64,000 bases of DNA from Cladorhizidae sp. MBARI D1340-BT2 (GCA_028752905.1 JAQNBH010000010.1:29078970-29142969), one strand, 5' to 3'; positions 11,790 through 24,320 are shown, counted from the first letter of the stretch. The notes: generated by a model from the letters alone, not told the origin. Program-made: numbers and translations.

Positions 11790-12795
11790 AGTTTCAGAGT
11801 ATTCTGATGTGAATACATTGTACCAATGGTATGTGATGCCTGTTCCCAGAATATTTACCCATATGGACCTCAACTTGCTGAGAAGGCCAGAGAAATTGCT
11901 GTAGTTTTAGGCATGTAGAATTCAAGGGAACCAAGTAGTACAATATAAGAAGTAGTTGTAATTGATAAATTTGGTGATGTATGAGGGGAGACTATCATGT
12001 CATAGAAGGAGAGGCTGTCTGAGATTGTGAAAGGATATAAAAAGGAAGACATTTATCATCTAGATTAGACAATATAGATGCTTTTGGAAACCACTCCCTG
12101 ATCGTAGATATGGACAGAAAGGAAAGCAATGCTGGGGTGGGTAAAAGAGTAAGCAGAGATTCACGGTAACCTTCATAGTGAGTGCAGCTGGTGAAAAGGA
12201 AACTTCCATTGCCATCTGCAAATATGAAAAACCTAGGTGTTTCTGAGGTTTTGATATAATATTATATGGTCTTTCTGTTTAGTATTACCACCAGAAAAAG
12301 GCATGGATGACGAGTGAAATTCAAAATTACAGCCATCGATTTTTGGATTGTCCAGAATTTCTAATGTCATTACCTTCACTATTTCTTCGTTATGTTTTAG
12401 CTAAGATTGATGCATGTAGCTGTGCAGCAGAAGTAGTCAAATGTATCAATGTCCTCACAGAAATTCAAAGGATAGCTCTAACATGGAGATGGAAACTATA
12501 ATGAAGTGTTTTCGAAGTGGAGGTATTCTTAAAACTGATTTATCCCTGAGCAGGTTAAATGAAGAGGACGACCCGTTTCATTATCTCGATACAGCCAATG
12601 AAATACTAGCATTGATTTCTAAGACAATCTGACAGTTGTTCAGCTGAGGAGTATATGAAAGGAGACAATGGCCTCCCTGTTTGTGCTGACATTAATGATG
12701 ACACAGGCGAAGAAATCTTCTTAGAAGTTTTAGTTGAAACAGAAGATGCTGATGAAAACCAATCTGATGAAGAAGCTGACACCTTCCTATAAATA
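11790..12795 (+). pseudogene. Tigger/JERKY-like DDE transposase, multiply broken
   Basis: The text across frames resembles the DDE_1 superfamily transposases of Tigger/pogo elements, related to CENP-B and JERKY. LPDRRYGQKGKQCWGG, SKQRFTVTFIV and KYEKPRCF follow each other around 12090-12240. AWMTSEI lies near 12305, and RYVLAKIDACSCAAEV with INVLTEI follows at 12385-12470. The C-terminus (about 12700-12790) is acidic, as in the family. The region where the DET catalytic motif should sit (about 12065-12085) is frame-shifted, and several stops make it inactive. DNA cut-and-paste by this copy is not expected. Confidence 0.8.
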
Positions 12796-13147
12796 AAGAG
12801 TTATAAAGAAGCACTTGAGTCACTGGAAGGTATTAAAGATTTTCTAGAGAGCCGTGGATTCTTGATGAGCTACTTGTGCAAGTTCATTAGGTGATGAAGT
12901 TGTTTCTAGGCACACTGTTCGTGTCACATAAACTACCATACATGAATACATAATAAACTGAGAATGTACAATGTTTTATACTGGTGTCTACATGACCTAC
13001 AAAACAAATATAATGATGTTTTATTCTGATATCTGCATGACCTACAGCAGAGTGAATATGGTTATTAAAGAAGCCAATATAGGACAACCTCCGAATAATG
13101 GACAAAGAGTTATGTCCCAACTTGTCCGCTATTTGGATGTTCCACTG

Positions 13148-13955
13148 TATATTATATTGTGAAGTTTCCCTTGCCTAACCTGAACACTTAACCTCAGTCA
13201 CCATTCCTTTATTGCTCCAATTCACGTTTTTAATTGCCCTTCAGCATTATTCACATTATTCTAGTTTGCTTTCCTCACCAACCCTGCTGAGATGACCAGC
13301 CCTACCTTTGTTTTCCATAGCTCAAATGTCACCAAATAAGTTCTTGTGAGAAGTGCTGTTCTGGTTGTCATGTTAAATGAGAGTAAAAGCAAAGTTTATT
13401 CTTCAGTTTTTTATACTAAGCTAGCTGTTGATTATCTCAGAGATACCATCAAATATTCTGTCAGGGGCCAGAACATGCAAGCAGCTAGTTTGACATTCTA
13501 AACTGAAATAGCCCAGGTAAAATATTATTAGATACCTGAAAACAACAAACAAAATATTCTATCAAAAATATAACATATGAAAGTTGAAATTGTGGTAAAC
13601 AATGCTCATTCTGTTAAGCCAACTGCAGCTGGTAATTGAACATTACATGATAGCATTTAGTCTTTCGTTTATACAATAGTTGAGTACAATCTCTCAAATG
13701 ACATAAATAGGATCAGCATTACATTGGGTAGATGCTTGTTTGAGTAGGATGATAATAACCTTATGGGGATACGCATTAAGTTCGCATTGGGTTAAGGAAA
13801 GCTAAAAAAAGGTTGAGCTCTAAGGTGGCACTTACTTTATTAACGTAATATTGGGATGACTTACTTCCACCTGTCCCAAATAAGTGTATAATGTTGGAGA
13901 AGTGTTGTATTATTATTGATATAGAAAAATTTAACTTTGCTATTATTGTTACTAG
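13148..13955. other. Intron or spacer, nothing recognised
   Basis: AT-rich, no open frame with splice borders. It leads into the first GPCR exon I can support. Confidence 0.5.
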
Positions 13956-14000
13956 ATTGTGATTAATTCTGCTATTGATGCCCTGAAAAACATATCACAT
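13956..14000 (+). CDS. Adhesion GPCR, GAIN helical-part exon
   Basis: A 15-codon exon reads IVINSAIDALKNISH. It lies between acceptor ttgttactag (ag 13954-13955) and donor gtaagt (14001), phase 0 on both sides. It joins in frame to the exon at 15607, giving an amphipathic helical stretch of the kind found in subdomain A of the GAIN domain. The exon is short and would not stand alone. It is accepted because phase, strand and order agree with the later exons, which carry clear GPS and 7TM signatures. This is the first exon of the chain that I can support. Confidence 0.6.
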
Positions 14001-15606
14001 GTAAGTGAGTTGTTGCCAGTGTAATAAAGAGTTTGTTATACAAATATGTTCAAGTCCTAGGTAGTTAAAAATACTGAAAGAGTCTGCTCTCCTGACAATC
14101 TCTGTCCAGCTTGAATATCTAAGTCTATATATTGGACTTGTTCACTGGTATTGTTATTAAATATTTTCCTAATCCAGTATTTTTCTGTATATATACTGCA
14201 AATAAATATTCTCCTTCTTCATAATAGCACACATCCTGAGCTTATCCACCATGGCAAAGACAACTCCTTTCTCTCTGATTAACTGTGGTTAGCTAGCTAT
14301 GCTATTTTGTTTGGATTTAAGTGAAAAGAAACACCTACCAGTGTTTTCTGATTGTGTTATCATCACAATACACAATTGGTAGGCAATTAATTATGAGCAA
14401 GAGAAAAGAGAATTTTTTGTTGTCACATCCCAGTACTGCAGTGGTTATGGCTTGATATACTCTTCGGTTGGATAGCATGTTTTAATAACGAAACTTCGAA
14501 TTAACACACTTTATCATAATTATGATGATCATAAGAGAGGGAGAATATCTAGTGTAAGTTTACAATAATGTCTGTGTAATCAGTGTATTCAATGTTCATA
14601 ATTATATCACAAACCACCCATCCAAAAAATATACATAATAGTTAAATAAAAAATGGAAATTAGGGTGGAGGCACTGTGATGTGATATTCACCTTTAATGC
14701 CTGCAAGGTTATGCTATAGTCCAAATTGTCTGGGACAGTTTATAATCCCTGTTTCGTGTCCAGTAAGATAGATTATTGACCAAGATGCTGGAGAGAGAGA
14801 GAGTTATCCAGCACAACATAATTTTGATTAAAGGCTCAGAACCAAATATATGGTTAGAGAATTATTTTAAGTGTCTGTTCTGTGATTGATGGTTTTATGA
14901 TGGAGGAGGTGCATGGGGTGTGGAGTGCCAATTTACTGCACATGTGGCATTTGAGCATGTTTTGTAGCTTGTAAATAATGCAACAATACTAGAGCTAGTA
15001 AATGTAACAATAAAAGATTTTTTTTTAATGCAGACCATAACTTCAGTTATCAGGATTCACATATATTTTCTTGACCGTAATTTAAAAATATCCTATGCCA
15101 AAACACCAAAGCACAAAAGCTTGTATTTCAGCAAAAAATCTGCTAATGGAAGCTTATTCGCTCCCAAGCCAATATTATCTACAAATAAATTTCGAACATT
15201 TCTTGAATCCTCCTAAAAGTCTCCAATGACAGTGCAACTTTGGGGGGGGGAGGGGGGGGGGATTGTGATAAAGTATATAAATTGATCCTCCTTGATCTCG
15301 GTAACAATCTGTTTTCCTTTGGACAAGTGGCATTCATTTGGTTTTTTCATAAAAAATGAATATGTTTTTATCTGAATCCATGTCTACAATAAATAATGGT
15401 AAAATATTTTTTGAAAAGATGTGACTATACATTTGTTTTAAATAAACTTTGTCTGGACTACTTCTGGAAAGTGATAAATACTTGTGATTATTGATATTGT
15501 CACACAATGATGGAATGCTTGTGGGAAGAATTAAAAGCAGCATCTAAGCTCTATGTCAACTTTGTAGTTGTTATCATGGTAAATCTATCTTTCTGTGTTA
15601 TCCCAG
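14001..15606. other. Intron, adhesion GPCR
   Basis: AT-rich intron with no gene. It contains a GA run at 14796-14805 and a G9-A-G9 run at 15243-15261 that could form a G-quadruplex on the + strand. Confidence 0.5.
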
Positions 15607-15709
15607 GAAGCTGATGCTGAGGCTGGAAAGCTTATCTTGGAAGTGTTGGAATTGTTTGTTATCAATGGATATAATTCTAGTCTTGGGAAAGTCTCTAATG
15701 ACTTCTTCA
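15607..15709 (+). CDS. Adhesion GPCR, GAIN helical-part exon
   Basis: 103 bp between ttatcccag and gtaaga. It enters in phase 0 and leaves in phase 1 and reads EADAEAGKLILEVLELF, then NGYNSSLGKVSNDFF. The leucine spacing and following loop suit the helical subdomain that precedes the beta part of GAIN. It has one N-glycosylation site (NSS). It joins exactly to the preceding and following exons. Confidence 0.65.
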
Positions 15710-16623
15710 GTAAGAGAAAAAAGGTTGTAAGCAGTTTTATATGACAATATTCAAACAGTGAATGTGCTAGAGAGGGATGCAGGAAATTCTTATGTATCAC
15801 CATCAATAGTTATGTCGGCTGAAATAACTTAATAACAATAAGCTAATATAGTAATGTAAAAATCTATTAATTAATATAGCAGGCAAGCCATGAGAGATGG
15901 TCAATTAAATTTACAGTTATAACTGGTTTGCTTACTACGACAACTTCTTGGATTACCTTTGCAGTTCACTTGATCTTGGATAACCTATGTACAGCAACAT
16001 AGACTAGACTACATTTGTGTTAGTGAATAGCAATTATTGAAAACAGTGTTCAGGTTAATAATTTTCAATATCCACAACTAAAGTTATAACTGCAGATATG
16101 GATTGGCTGTTAGTGCCAAATCTAAGGGGTGTGGGCACTTGCATACTCTAGACAAAACAAATATGGACATCAGTAATTGTAAATCTACTTTAATTGTAGA
16201 TGTGTAATGATGTGGATGAACTTATGTCTATAATTGCTTTAGCAGTATATATTGTCAATGAAAAATTATATAATTTACCATCTGCTCATTCCTGAAGGTT
16301 TTTAGTTTTTTGTTTTGTCAGCAGTTGATTATTAAATTCAGAACAGGCATGTGAAGCAAGTGATTCAGGAGCACCTGTTATAAAGCTCTCAAAGGTACCA
16401 AACTAAGATTTCTTCTCTGAAATCTCAAGGTAATTTATTAACTTAGTTCAGTTTGCATCATTTCACAGTTATAGCCAAGTGTGTTACAATCTTAGAATCC
16501 ATGAACACAATAAAAGAGAGCAGTATAGGTGGGTCTAAATTTTTTACCATTTAATACACAAGTCTTTTGGAGTATAATGTTGCAGAATTATTTCCCAAGA
16601 AATTATTTTGTTTCTTAGTTCAG

Positions 16624-16754
16624 TGACACTAGCTCCAGAGATTGTGGTCTTGCAGAAGTCTACCGAGATGTAATGGCTGCAAAAAAGATTAAAGATATCA
16701 GAAGCGATGATTGTTGTAAAAGAGTTTGGATTAGTGTTGGTTAATATAAGCAGA
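16624..16754 (+). CDS. Adhesion GPCR, GAIN exon with an in-frame TAA
   Basis: 131 bp with acceptor gttcag and donor gtaaaa (16755). It enters in phase 1 and leaves in phase 0, both fitting the neighbours. Before the stop it reads TLAPEIVVLQKSTEM; after it, in the same frame, WLQKRLKISEAMIVVKEFG and LVLVNISR. The second part resembles the conserved 'eefgl.la..i' helix of GAIN domains. The TAA at 16671-16673 would end translation before GPS and 7TM. Skipping the exon would also shift the frame. Either the gene is inactive here, the base is wrong, or the exon borders differ from this model. Confidence 0.6.
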
Positions 16755-18764
16755 GTAAAACCACTGCTCAATGACATTGAGCTATGCTGAACAACAAAGC
16801 CATCACATTACTACTGTATACTTGATCAAGTGACTGTTTCTATTGTAACTGAATGTAAATTTTACCAAGATTCAGTTAAGAAATTGTTGATTTGATAACA
16901 TCCTATAAGTATTTGGAAGGATGTTCAGAATTTTCTGTTGAAATAAATAAATATCAGTTATAACATCTAAACTGACACTTGATATAGCAATTAATAATTA
17001 TGTTGTTTGAGAAATTACTGTTATTTAATCAAAGAATCTTAATACTTTTGACATTGTGCAAAGAATATCATTTGAACGACCATTTTCAGCCCTTCATCAT
17101 TTAAAGTTTTCAACCCAATCTTAATGACAGAGGAGAGGCTATGTTGATTAATGATGCACTTAATCCATTGCAAATATGATTATAATAATTATATGTTTAC
17201 TAAAAGAAATTATTTGAAGAAATGCTGACTGGAGATAGTAAAACGACAAACAAATTTTAATCCTTATAATTATGTTCTGGATAGTAGTTTAATTAATAAT
17301 GATAATTCACGAATTCATGATTCCATATATCAGGCCTTGTTGATCTCAAAGAGTCAAGTAATAATTATCAGCTGACTATCTATGTTCTTCGATCCCACCA
17401 CCCCACCCCCCCCCCCACCCAACTGCTAATGATTGGTTTCTAGATATGGCCCTGGTTGTGTTGGCATAAACATAATTATATTCAATCATTACATTTTTTT
17501 CCAATTCTCATTATATTAGGTGTATATAGTATTGTGCAGATGTTCAAAATATTATTCTCTTGTGGTGTTAGGCTTTTGGTCCATCTTTGATATTCATGAA
17601 ATTTGTATCAAAAAAATCAAATAAATTATGATGATTAGCTATATCATGAGAATGATCAAATTTTGTCACCAAAATCCTATTTCTAGGCCACATTGCAAAA
17701 CAGATTGTCACTTCCTTAAACTAACTTGCAACTACCAGACCAAGAGTGCCTGTGGTGAAGATTACCAATAATATATGAATTAGGATCGCTATTTTTCATT
17801 TGTGCATATTTCACATCATCACAAAGAGTGCATAGAGAAGAAGGGAGAGCTCATTACTTTTAAAAACAGTCTGATAGCTTTACTTTAATAGCTAATATAT
17901 TTACATATCACACAGACTAGTATTGTCAATTTTATGCTTTTTCATTCTTTGTAGTTGTTTCAAGTGGCAAATAAATAATTTGTTATGAATGACACAAAGT
18001 CCAGCCGGACAAATTACCAAATGAATAACTGATGCAGCATGCAATAAAAAGTGGACCAAATATTAGATTTTTTCTGTTCTTTTCTGAACCAATGGAACGT
18101 GGTGAAAACCAAAATGACACTGATTAAAATTTAGCAAGTTTCTTATCAGATGAGGGGAGACAGTGAAAACATAAGACCATAATATCAAATAATAAAGTAA
18201 CCTTAAATTCATTTATTTTTCACAATTTATGTAACTTGAATGTTACCATATAATTTTGATCACCTGTATATAGCTATACCCTAGAATAATGGTTAGCAGT
18301 TCATTATTCATGGGATTTTCATGTGTATTTCACTCCCACAATTTAATCACCGAACACCCTATGAAATGAATACATGGGTTAAATCTACGAGACACACTTC
18401 ATAAAAAAATTAATTTTCATTCAACTTTTACAAATTATAATATTGTTATAATAATTGTTATAACATGCATATATCTACTAGCTGTGTTACATTGATTTTA
18501 ATTCGTTTATTGTAGCTATATCCAATAGATGACATGTGGGCTAGAGTTTCAATGTTTCGACTTACAAAAATGACATAGACCATAAACACACAAGTTAATT
18601 GGTTTTTTTACCATTAAACACAGCAATTTATAGGTATAGCTTGGAAGTTTCTGAGAACATTCACAAAAAAGGAAACAAAACATCAAAGCAGATGCACCAA
18701 CTGGATTGCATATTTGGTTTACTTTGAATCCTCTCTCACATTATACAGGACAACAGATATAGTA

Positions 18765-18850
18765 TTATAATCACCTCAATAATCAACTTCAAATTGTATT
18801 CACTCGATGTGTTTCGACTCGATGTTCTAGCCTTCATCAGAAATAATGTC
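18765..18850 (-). repeat. Dispersed hairpin repeat, - strand copy
   Basis: On the - strand it reads ctgatgaaggctagaacatc, then gagtcgaaacac, then caatttgaagttgattattg. The CTGATGA and GAAA elements are both intact in this copy. Confidence 0.7.
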
Positions 18851-19500
18851 TGCTTGTTTGTTTGTATGTTTGTTTTGTTTAATTAATTTATTTATTCATT
18901 CATTTATTTATTTATTTATTGTTTATTTGTTTATTTATTTATTTGTTTATATATTTATTTATTATATTTTTTTTTACATCCAGTGCACATGCTATATAGG
19001 CATGTGATGACATATGGTGCATAGTTAGCTATGCATGTTCATGCGAGCCTTATCGTTCACTACAACAGTTACATATGAAGGGAGGACATCTCTCCAGTCA
19101 TTCACTACAACAGATACATATGAAGGGAGGACATCTCTCCAGTCATTCACTACAACAGTTACATATGAAGGGAGGCCACCTCTCCAGTCATTCAGACTGA
19201 CAGACAGACACACAGAGAGAAACAATTTAAATAAATAAACAATCAAACAAATAAACAAATAAACAAACAAACAACAAAACAAAAAAATTAACAAACAAAT
19301 AGATAAATAGACAAAAAATAATAAATAAGTAAATAAATAAATAAATTAATTAATTAAATTAATTTAAAAAATAAAAAATTAAAAATAACAAACAAACAAA
19401 AAAATAAAAATAAAAACGAACATACAAACAACCAAACAACCAACCAAACAAACAAAAACAACAACAAACAAACAAACAAACAAATAAATAAATAACATTT
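18850..19500. repeat. Opposed simple repeats around a 3 x 45-bp tandem repeat
   Basis: A TTTG/TTTA-rich tract (18850-18970) and an AAAC/AAAT-rich tract (19210-19498) are roughly inverted relative to each other and could pair as a foldback. Between them lies DNA resembling the leader of the hairpin repeat (catccagtgcacatgctata at about 18978, catgcgagcctta at about 19040) and the 45-bp repeat at 19056-19190. Confidence 0.7.
19056..19190. repeat. Three tandem copies of a 45-bp unit
   Basis: The unit begins ttcactacaacagttacata and ends atctctccagtca; copies start at 19056, 19101 and 19146 and differ at a few bases. The length is a multiple of three, so the stretch happens to be open in several frames. 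There are no splice borders, and I do not treat it as coding. Confidence 0.85.
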
Positions 19501-19679
19501 GGAAGCCCCACTCTTTAAGCAGGCCAAAATACAGAAGGAACTACAAGTGAAGGAGGAATTGCAGATCAGCCTAGCACCAAAGTGTGATAGGTCCAATCGA
19601 GGACTGTGGAATGGACTTGCCTGGCTGCTGGCAAGCTGCTCTGAAGAGCCTGAAGCTGAAGGCACAAACACAATAATTA

Positions 19680-19862
19680 ATTGTTTATTTATTTATTTAA
19701 TTTATTGATTTAATATTTATTATTACTATTGTTGTTGTTGTTGTTATTGTTGTTGTTGTTATTATTGTGGTTGTTGATATTTATATATATTTTTTTGTGT
19801 GTCTGTTTATTTATTCTATTAATGTTGAATTTTATTATTATTATTATTTATTATTTATTTTT
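19680..19862. repeat. TTA/TTG/ATT simple-repeat tract
   Basis: Low-complexity (TTG)n, (TTA)n and TTTA runs. They produce a false leucine/isoleucine-rich open frame. Confidence 0.85.
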
Positions 19863-20095
19863 ACATCCAGTGCACATGCTAGGTGGGTGTGTCAGTTCAC
19901 ATGCTAGGTGCATATACTGGCACATGGTGGATAGTTATCAATCAGTATATAGCAGGCTCTCGTGAAACCTTATTGCTGATGAACTAGAGCATCTAGTCGA
20001 AATTTTGAGTGAATACAATTTGAAGTTCATTATTGCGAAGGTAATTATAATGTTGTTATGTCAACTGAGAGTTCGTTGAGAACAGATATAGTGTT
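19860..20095 (+). repeat. Dispersed hairpin repeat, longest copy
   Basis: Begins ttacatccagtgcacatgct and passes cacatggtggatagttatc and tatatagcaggctc. It then gives ttgctgatgaactagagcat and ctagtcgaaat, and ends in a tail with ttatgtcaactgagagttcg. The stem arms ACTAGA/TCTAGT are a perfect 6-bp pair. Probably a SINE-like or other non-autonomous element; no protein-coding content. Confidence 0.7.
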
Positions 20096-20461
20096 GCAAC
20101 ACACTTATTATTATATTCAGGACATTTCCCATGCAGTTCAACACTTCTCTCATGTATATGTTTATGTATTTGTGTGGAGTGTGCATATATGTGCATAAAG
20201 GTCTGGTCTATAATTATAATGTGTGTGTGTGTGTGTTAAAGAGGCATGTAGATACATATGTATATATACATATGTATGTGTCATGAATATATTTTTAGTG
20301 TTATGGTTTGATATATCATTATCTGCAATGCACAAATTCTACCTCCCAATTTGAAGTAAGGTGAGGAATTTGAGAGAGAGCCAGCATTTGTCTCATAGGC
20401 AGATATGAAGCATGAGTAATAATTATAATGTCTATAATGCATCTCATATGTAGCATTCCAG

Positions 20462-20588
20462 GTGATAAATGTCTCAAGTGATGACTTCATGACTCCTGAC
20501 CACCGACTAAAGGTGTTGCATGAAGATGAGGGAACAATAGCCCTGCCATTGGAACTATTCTCTCGATTTTTTTCAAAAAATCAAACAA
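20462..20588 (+). CDS. Adhesion GPCR, GAIN beta-part exon
   Basis: 127 bp after acceptor attccag, phase 0, to a weak donor a|gtacag, phase 1. It includes HRLKVLHEDEGTIALPLELF and ends FSKNQT. The 'GTIALP.EL' stretch resembles the segment that opens the beta-sandwich of GAIN subdomain B. The frame stays open past the donor (to 20713), so the end is set by phase agreement with the exon at 24650 and by the paralogue at 55273-55400. That copy shares the VLH..EGTI.LP core and also leaves in phase 1. Confidence 0.65.
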
Positions 20589-23199
20589 GTACAGTGAATT
20601 TTTATGTCAATGTTATCTATAATTATGGGGTGGAGATAATTGGAAAAATTATATGTAATTCAATCATTGATATCTTCCTTGAACCACATTTGAATGGTTT
20701 AAAAATTCCATAAACCTTCACTGTTTGGCTATAATAGTATGATAATGCAGGGGGTATAATAACTTTCAACTTTTGCTTTTTGATGCTTCAGCTAGATGCT
20801 CTAGCATTAATTAGTTAATAATTCAGGGTAAATTGTGAGATGAAGAAGGCATGTGGACGTGGTAATGATGGAATAGTAATACAAAATGATTTTAGCAAAT
20901 CCAAGAACGATTAATTTTGATGAATATTAATAGATTTACTTGTTTATTTAGGCTGTAATATTTAAAAAATCCTATCAGGGAGTTTTGATATTTTCTTGAT
21001 CAAATTAAAAATAGCAGAGGCCAAAGTTAAAAAGAAATATCAAAGTAAACCACACTTCTCGCAAATTTTTATATTATATTTGCATGAATGATATTTTTTT
21101 ATAATTGACTCCAAAACACTTGCAATATCTCGCTAACTACAGCTGAGCATCTACTTTTTACACCTACTTCCAACCATCCCCTCTTCCCAATGGCGAGACA
21201 AAAGTCAAGTATTAAAGAACTTGGAGGAAGGGGGAATTGGAGTGGGAGGTGGGGTGCAACAACATACATTGGTGTGCTTGCATATCAACAAACATTTAGG
21301 AGTCTTGGGGCATGCCTCATGAAATTTACATCCTCTGTGAGTGTATTTATTTTTCTGATAAGTCGCAATTATCACTCACATATTAGTGCATTCCAAAGTG
21401 TTTATTATCAATGAGAAATTTTAATCTTCATTCTTATTTCTTGCCACCAATACATCATCTGTAGCCACATAAGCTCATAGTACTAGTAGCAGTAGTGAAG
21501 ATGAGATGTAGAGTGTTGAGAATTTGGAATTAGCTAGTCAACCGAAAAAGCACTGCACCATCCGAGGTATATCTGCTAATGAACATGGGATCCACCCAAG
21601 CCACATTTGGCTGGAATATATAGAGGATTATGAGGGTGCATTTTGCAAGGTCAGCTGAAAACCTGGGAAGTAACCTCAGCAGACAGGAACCATGTGGGTT
21701 TGCAAACCATTTTCCAATCGGAATAAAGCTGTTGAGAAAGGGAAAGTCCATAAAAAAGGTGATACCCACACCTATGATAACCAAGCCTCTTTAGATTAAC
21801 TCTGAGAGAGGTATTAGTTATTCACTGCTCAAAAAAGTAGAAAGGCAAGAGAGAGTGAAGAGTAGAGCAGCTATAAAGTCTCTCAATTTCTACACACACT
21901 TTCTTGCATTTAAATATATAGCACATTACCAAGTTCGATACACTTGCTGATTTAGCACTGTCTTTTGGAGGTGAGAATCATAAGTACCTCATGGAGAATG
22001 CAATGATTAATGCTGTATATACATCTCATGTAGCTGTAGTTGAATTTTTATATGCTCTAAGTATGTAAATTGAACAGAACATGCTGCATAAAGCTGTATC
22101 AAGACAGATGGGTGTACAAATATTCAAAAATGGATCAGAAGTCTCTTTACTATTGCTGGAAGGAAGGTGGCTTTCCAGACAATCATTTCAAAGAGATCGT
22201 CCACTTGCAGAAAGCTGATTCTACACAGCTCTAATTCATGTCTGAAACAGAAAAATCTTCAAGTGAGCAGAATTGTGGGGATGAGATTTGATTAAGCATG
22301 AACATTTTCAAGGGAGAAAACTGGAGTTCAGACTCACTTAAGATCCTCGTCATATGCCCTCTTCTTGCACAGCCACTGGCTCTTCTTACAATTGGCTTGT
22401 GATTAACATACTAATTGCATTCCATGAATAAAGCTTGCTTATAAAACATTCCTGGCTCATAAGGACTGTAAAAGTAAGCTATTCCGTGATAATTATTGCT
22501 CTAGATAACCTCCATGATAATACACTTTAGCCAGAAGCATTGGGACTTAGCAATGCTCTCAGTAAGCATGCAACAATTGTAGTGCTGTCCTTGCTTGACT
22601 ACACACTTCCACAAGAATGCCAAAGTCAGTAAACACTCCAGTGAGAACATTTGGACTTGTCCTCATTTGATGGAACTCTTTACTTGTTGTATGATGCAGT
22701 TGTTCCAGCAGGAAATTACATTCTAGAGCTTTTAGATGAAAGTGGGAACCTGGAAGGAGCAACTGGAATAAAAATTACTCAGTAAGACATCAAGTCGTGG
22801 AAAGAAAATCTAGCAAAACATTCATCAGTCATCTGGAAGATAATATTTCGAGCCATTTTGCTTGTTTACGAGAAGTTTTTTCAGGCATCTTTGAAACAAT
22901 GTACCAAGTGTAGACTCCATAGATCTGTCCAGCTATGGAGAAATGTCTTTTAGCATAATCTTTTCACCCTATGTCAGATAGTAATCTGCGGGGACATGAC
23001 ATAGTGAAGAAACCGTAAATGAAGCAATGCAATGATATCTCCTGACGTTAATACAGAGTGGAGATCTTTTGTCAGTTTATGGCTAACCAACTTATAGAGA
23101 ACAAGGAGTGTTAGTTGAAATATAAAGTTTCAAATTAAATATTGAAAACCATGTTGTCATACTTGCTCATTCTTGTGTCAAAATGGCCACATTCAGTTC

Positions 23200-24320
23200 C
23201 TTTTCTTTTTAAAGGACTGAATACTGCCTTTTATAGAACACTTTTCACCTTTTTAACTGAAAGAAGCTTCAATTTGGGGCATTTTTGAGTGTTTCGATAA
23301 AACCGTATCTTAAAAAGCGGCACATTTAGTTCTACCATTATAAGACTTAAGACTTACTCAAATCCATTTGCTTATTCTTGTCAAGGTAGTCAATAAGAAA
23401 AAACGATCTTCTCATTATAGAACTAAATATATACTGACTTTCATAGAAAATTGTTTACGAAAGAAGCTGTTTTTTACTCAATTTTGAGTGTTTTTATGAA
23501 AAACTATTCAATCTTGTTAAAATGGTAACAGTCAGTTCCTTTTGAACAATAAGAAAAACTTTCTAGACATTATAGGACTGTGTACAGCCTTTTGTAGAAA
23601 ATTGTTCCACTTTTTAACTGGAACAAGCTCTTAAATTTTTTTTTTTATCTTGTGAACATCAGTTCCTTTTAACATTAACCCTCTAATTCAGTCACCATTG
23701 AAAAATCGCACTTTAAATAACCATATTTCAATAATATTTATCTACCTACCTGCTTCACTTTTCTTGTTTCTAGCATTGCTTTCTTTTTGTTTATGCATTA
23801 CCTAATCCATTGATTGCATCATAGAACCTTTAAATAGAACAGAATAATTATTGTAATTTTTTGTGACGCCTCGCCTTAGTAAAAAAGTACAAAATAGCAA
23901 CATTTCAATTCAATATATTTTCAATATTTTTTCCTCTTTACAACTAAATTTCATATCATTTGAAAGCTAATTCAATGCTGGTTATGATGGTATCAGAATG
24001 ATACATGCGAGGCTAATTGTTCTTGAGATTAATATTAAAAAGTTTGAAAAACATAAAATATTGTTCTCCAGTAATTATTTAAAAAAATAATTCAATTTAT
24101 TATTAAATTGCAATGGATAAGGTGATTCTGCTATCTTTGCTGATTCAGATGATATAAAAAGTTTAACCATTGAGTATAGCAGTAGCCAGCAACCATGCCT
24201 ACAAAAACGGGTCTCATTTTTACAAAATTTTATTACTGAAGCATAGGGTTAATAAACTCTTTTTAATCATTAAAGGACTGAATACTGCTTTTCGTAGAAA
24301 ATTGCTGTAAAGATAAGCTT
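23200..24320. repeat. Diverged repeat units with 'aaaggactgaatactgc'
   Basis: Similar blocks start near 23205, 23390, 23560 and 24265. Shared words are attcagttccttt, aaaggactgaatactgcctt, gtagaaaattg and tttttaactggaacaagct. The first three blocks are roughly 175 bp apart. Non-coding. Confidence 0.55.

Larger units (their letters stand above)
11208..13147 (+). mobile_element. Tigger/pogo-type DNA transposon, decayed
   Basis: The ends are inverted copies of CAGTGGAACxTCC (11208 onward) and GxTGTTCCACTG (ending 13147), each flanked by TA, the target site of Tc1/mariner-pogo elements. Subterminal words such as acctccgaacaacggacag and cctccgaataatggacaaag occur at both ends. The transposase lies between on the + strand, broken by stops. 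A hairpin-repeat copy (about 11440-11660) sits inside the left part, so it arrived later or was captured. Confidence 0.85.
16755..20461. other. Long intron of the GPCR, repeat-rich
   Basis: The first part (16755-18760) is AT-rich with no gene; a C-rich tract (ccccacccc...) lies at 17397-17420. The part 18765-20095 is a cluster of hairpin-repeat copies and TTTA/AAAT-type simple repeats, listed separately. A GT run (20220-20236) and an alternating tacata block precede the next exon. Confidence 0.6.

Noticed and set aside
19056..19190. Three 45-bp repeats considered as a CRISPR-like array or coding repeat
   Set aside because: The copies are directly adjacent with no spacers, and there are no splice borders or cas genes; a plain tandem repeat.
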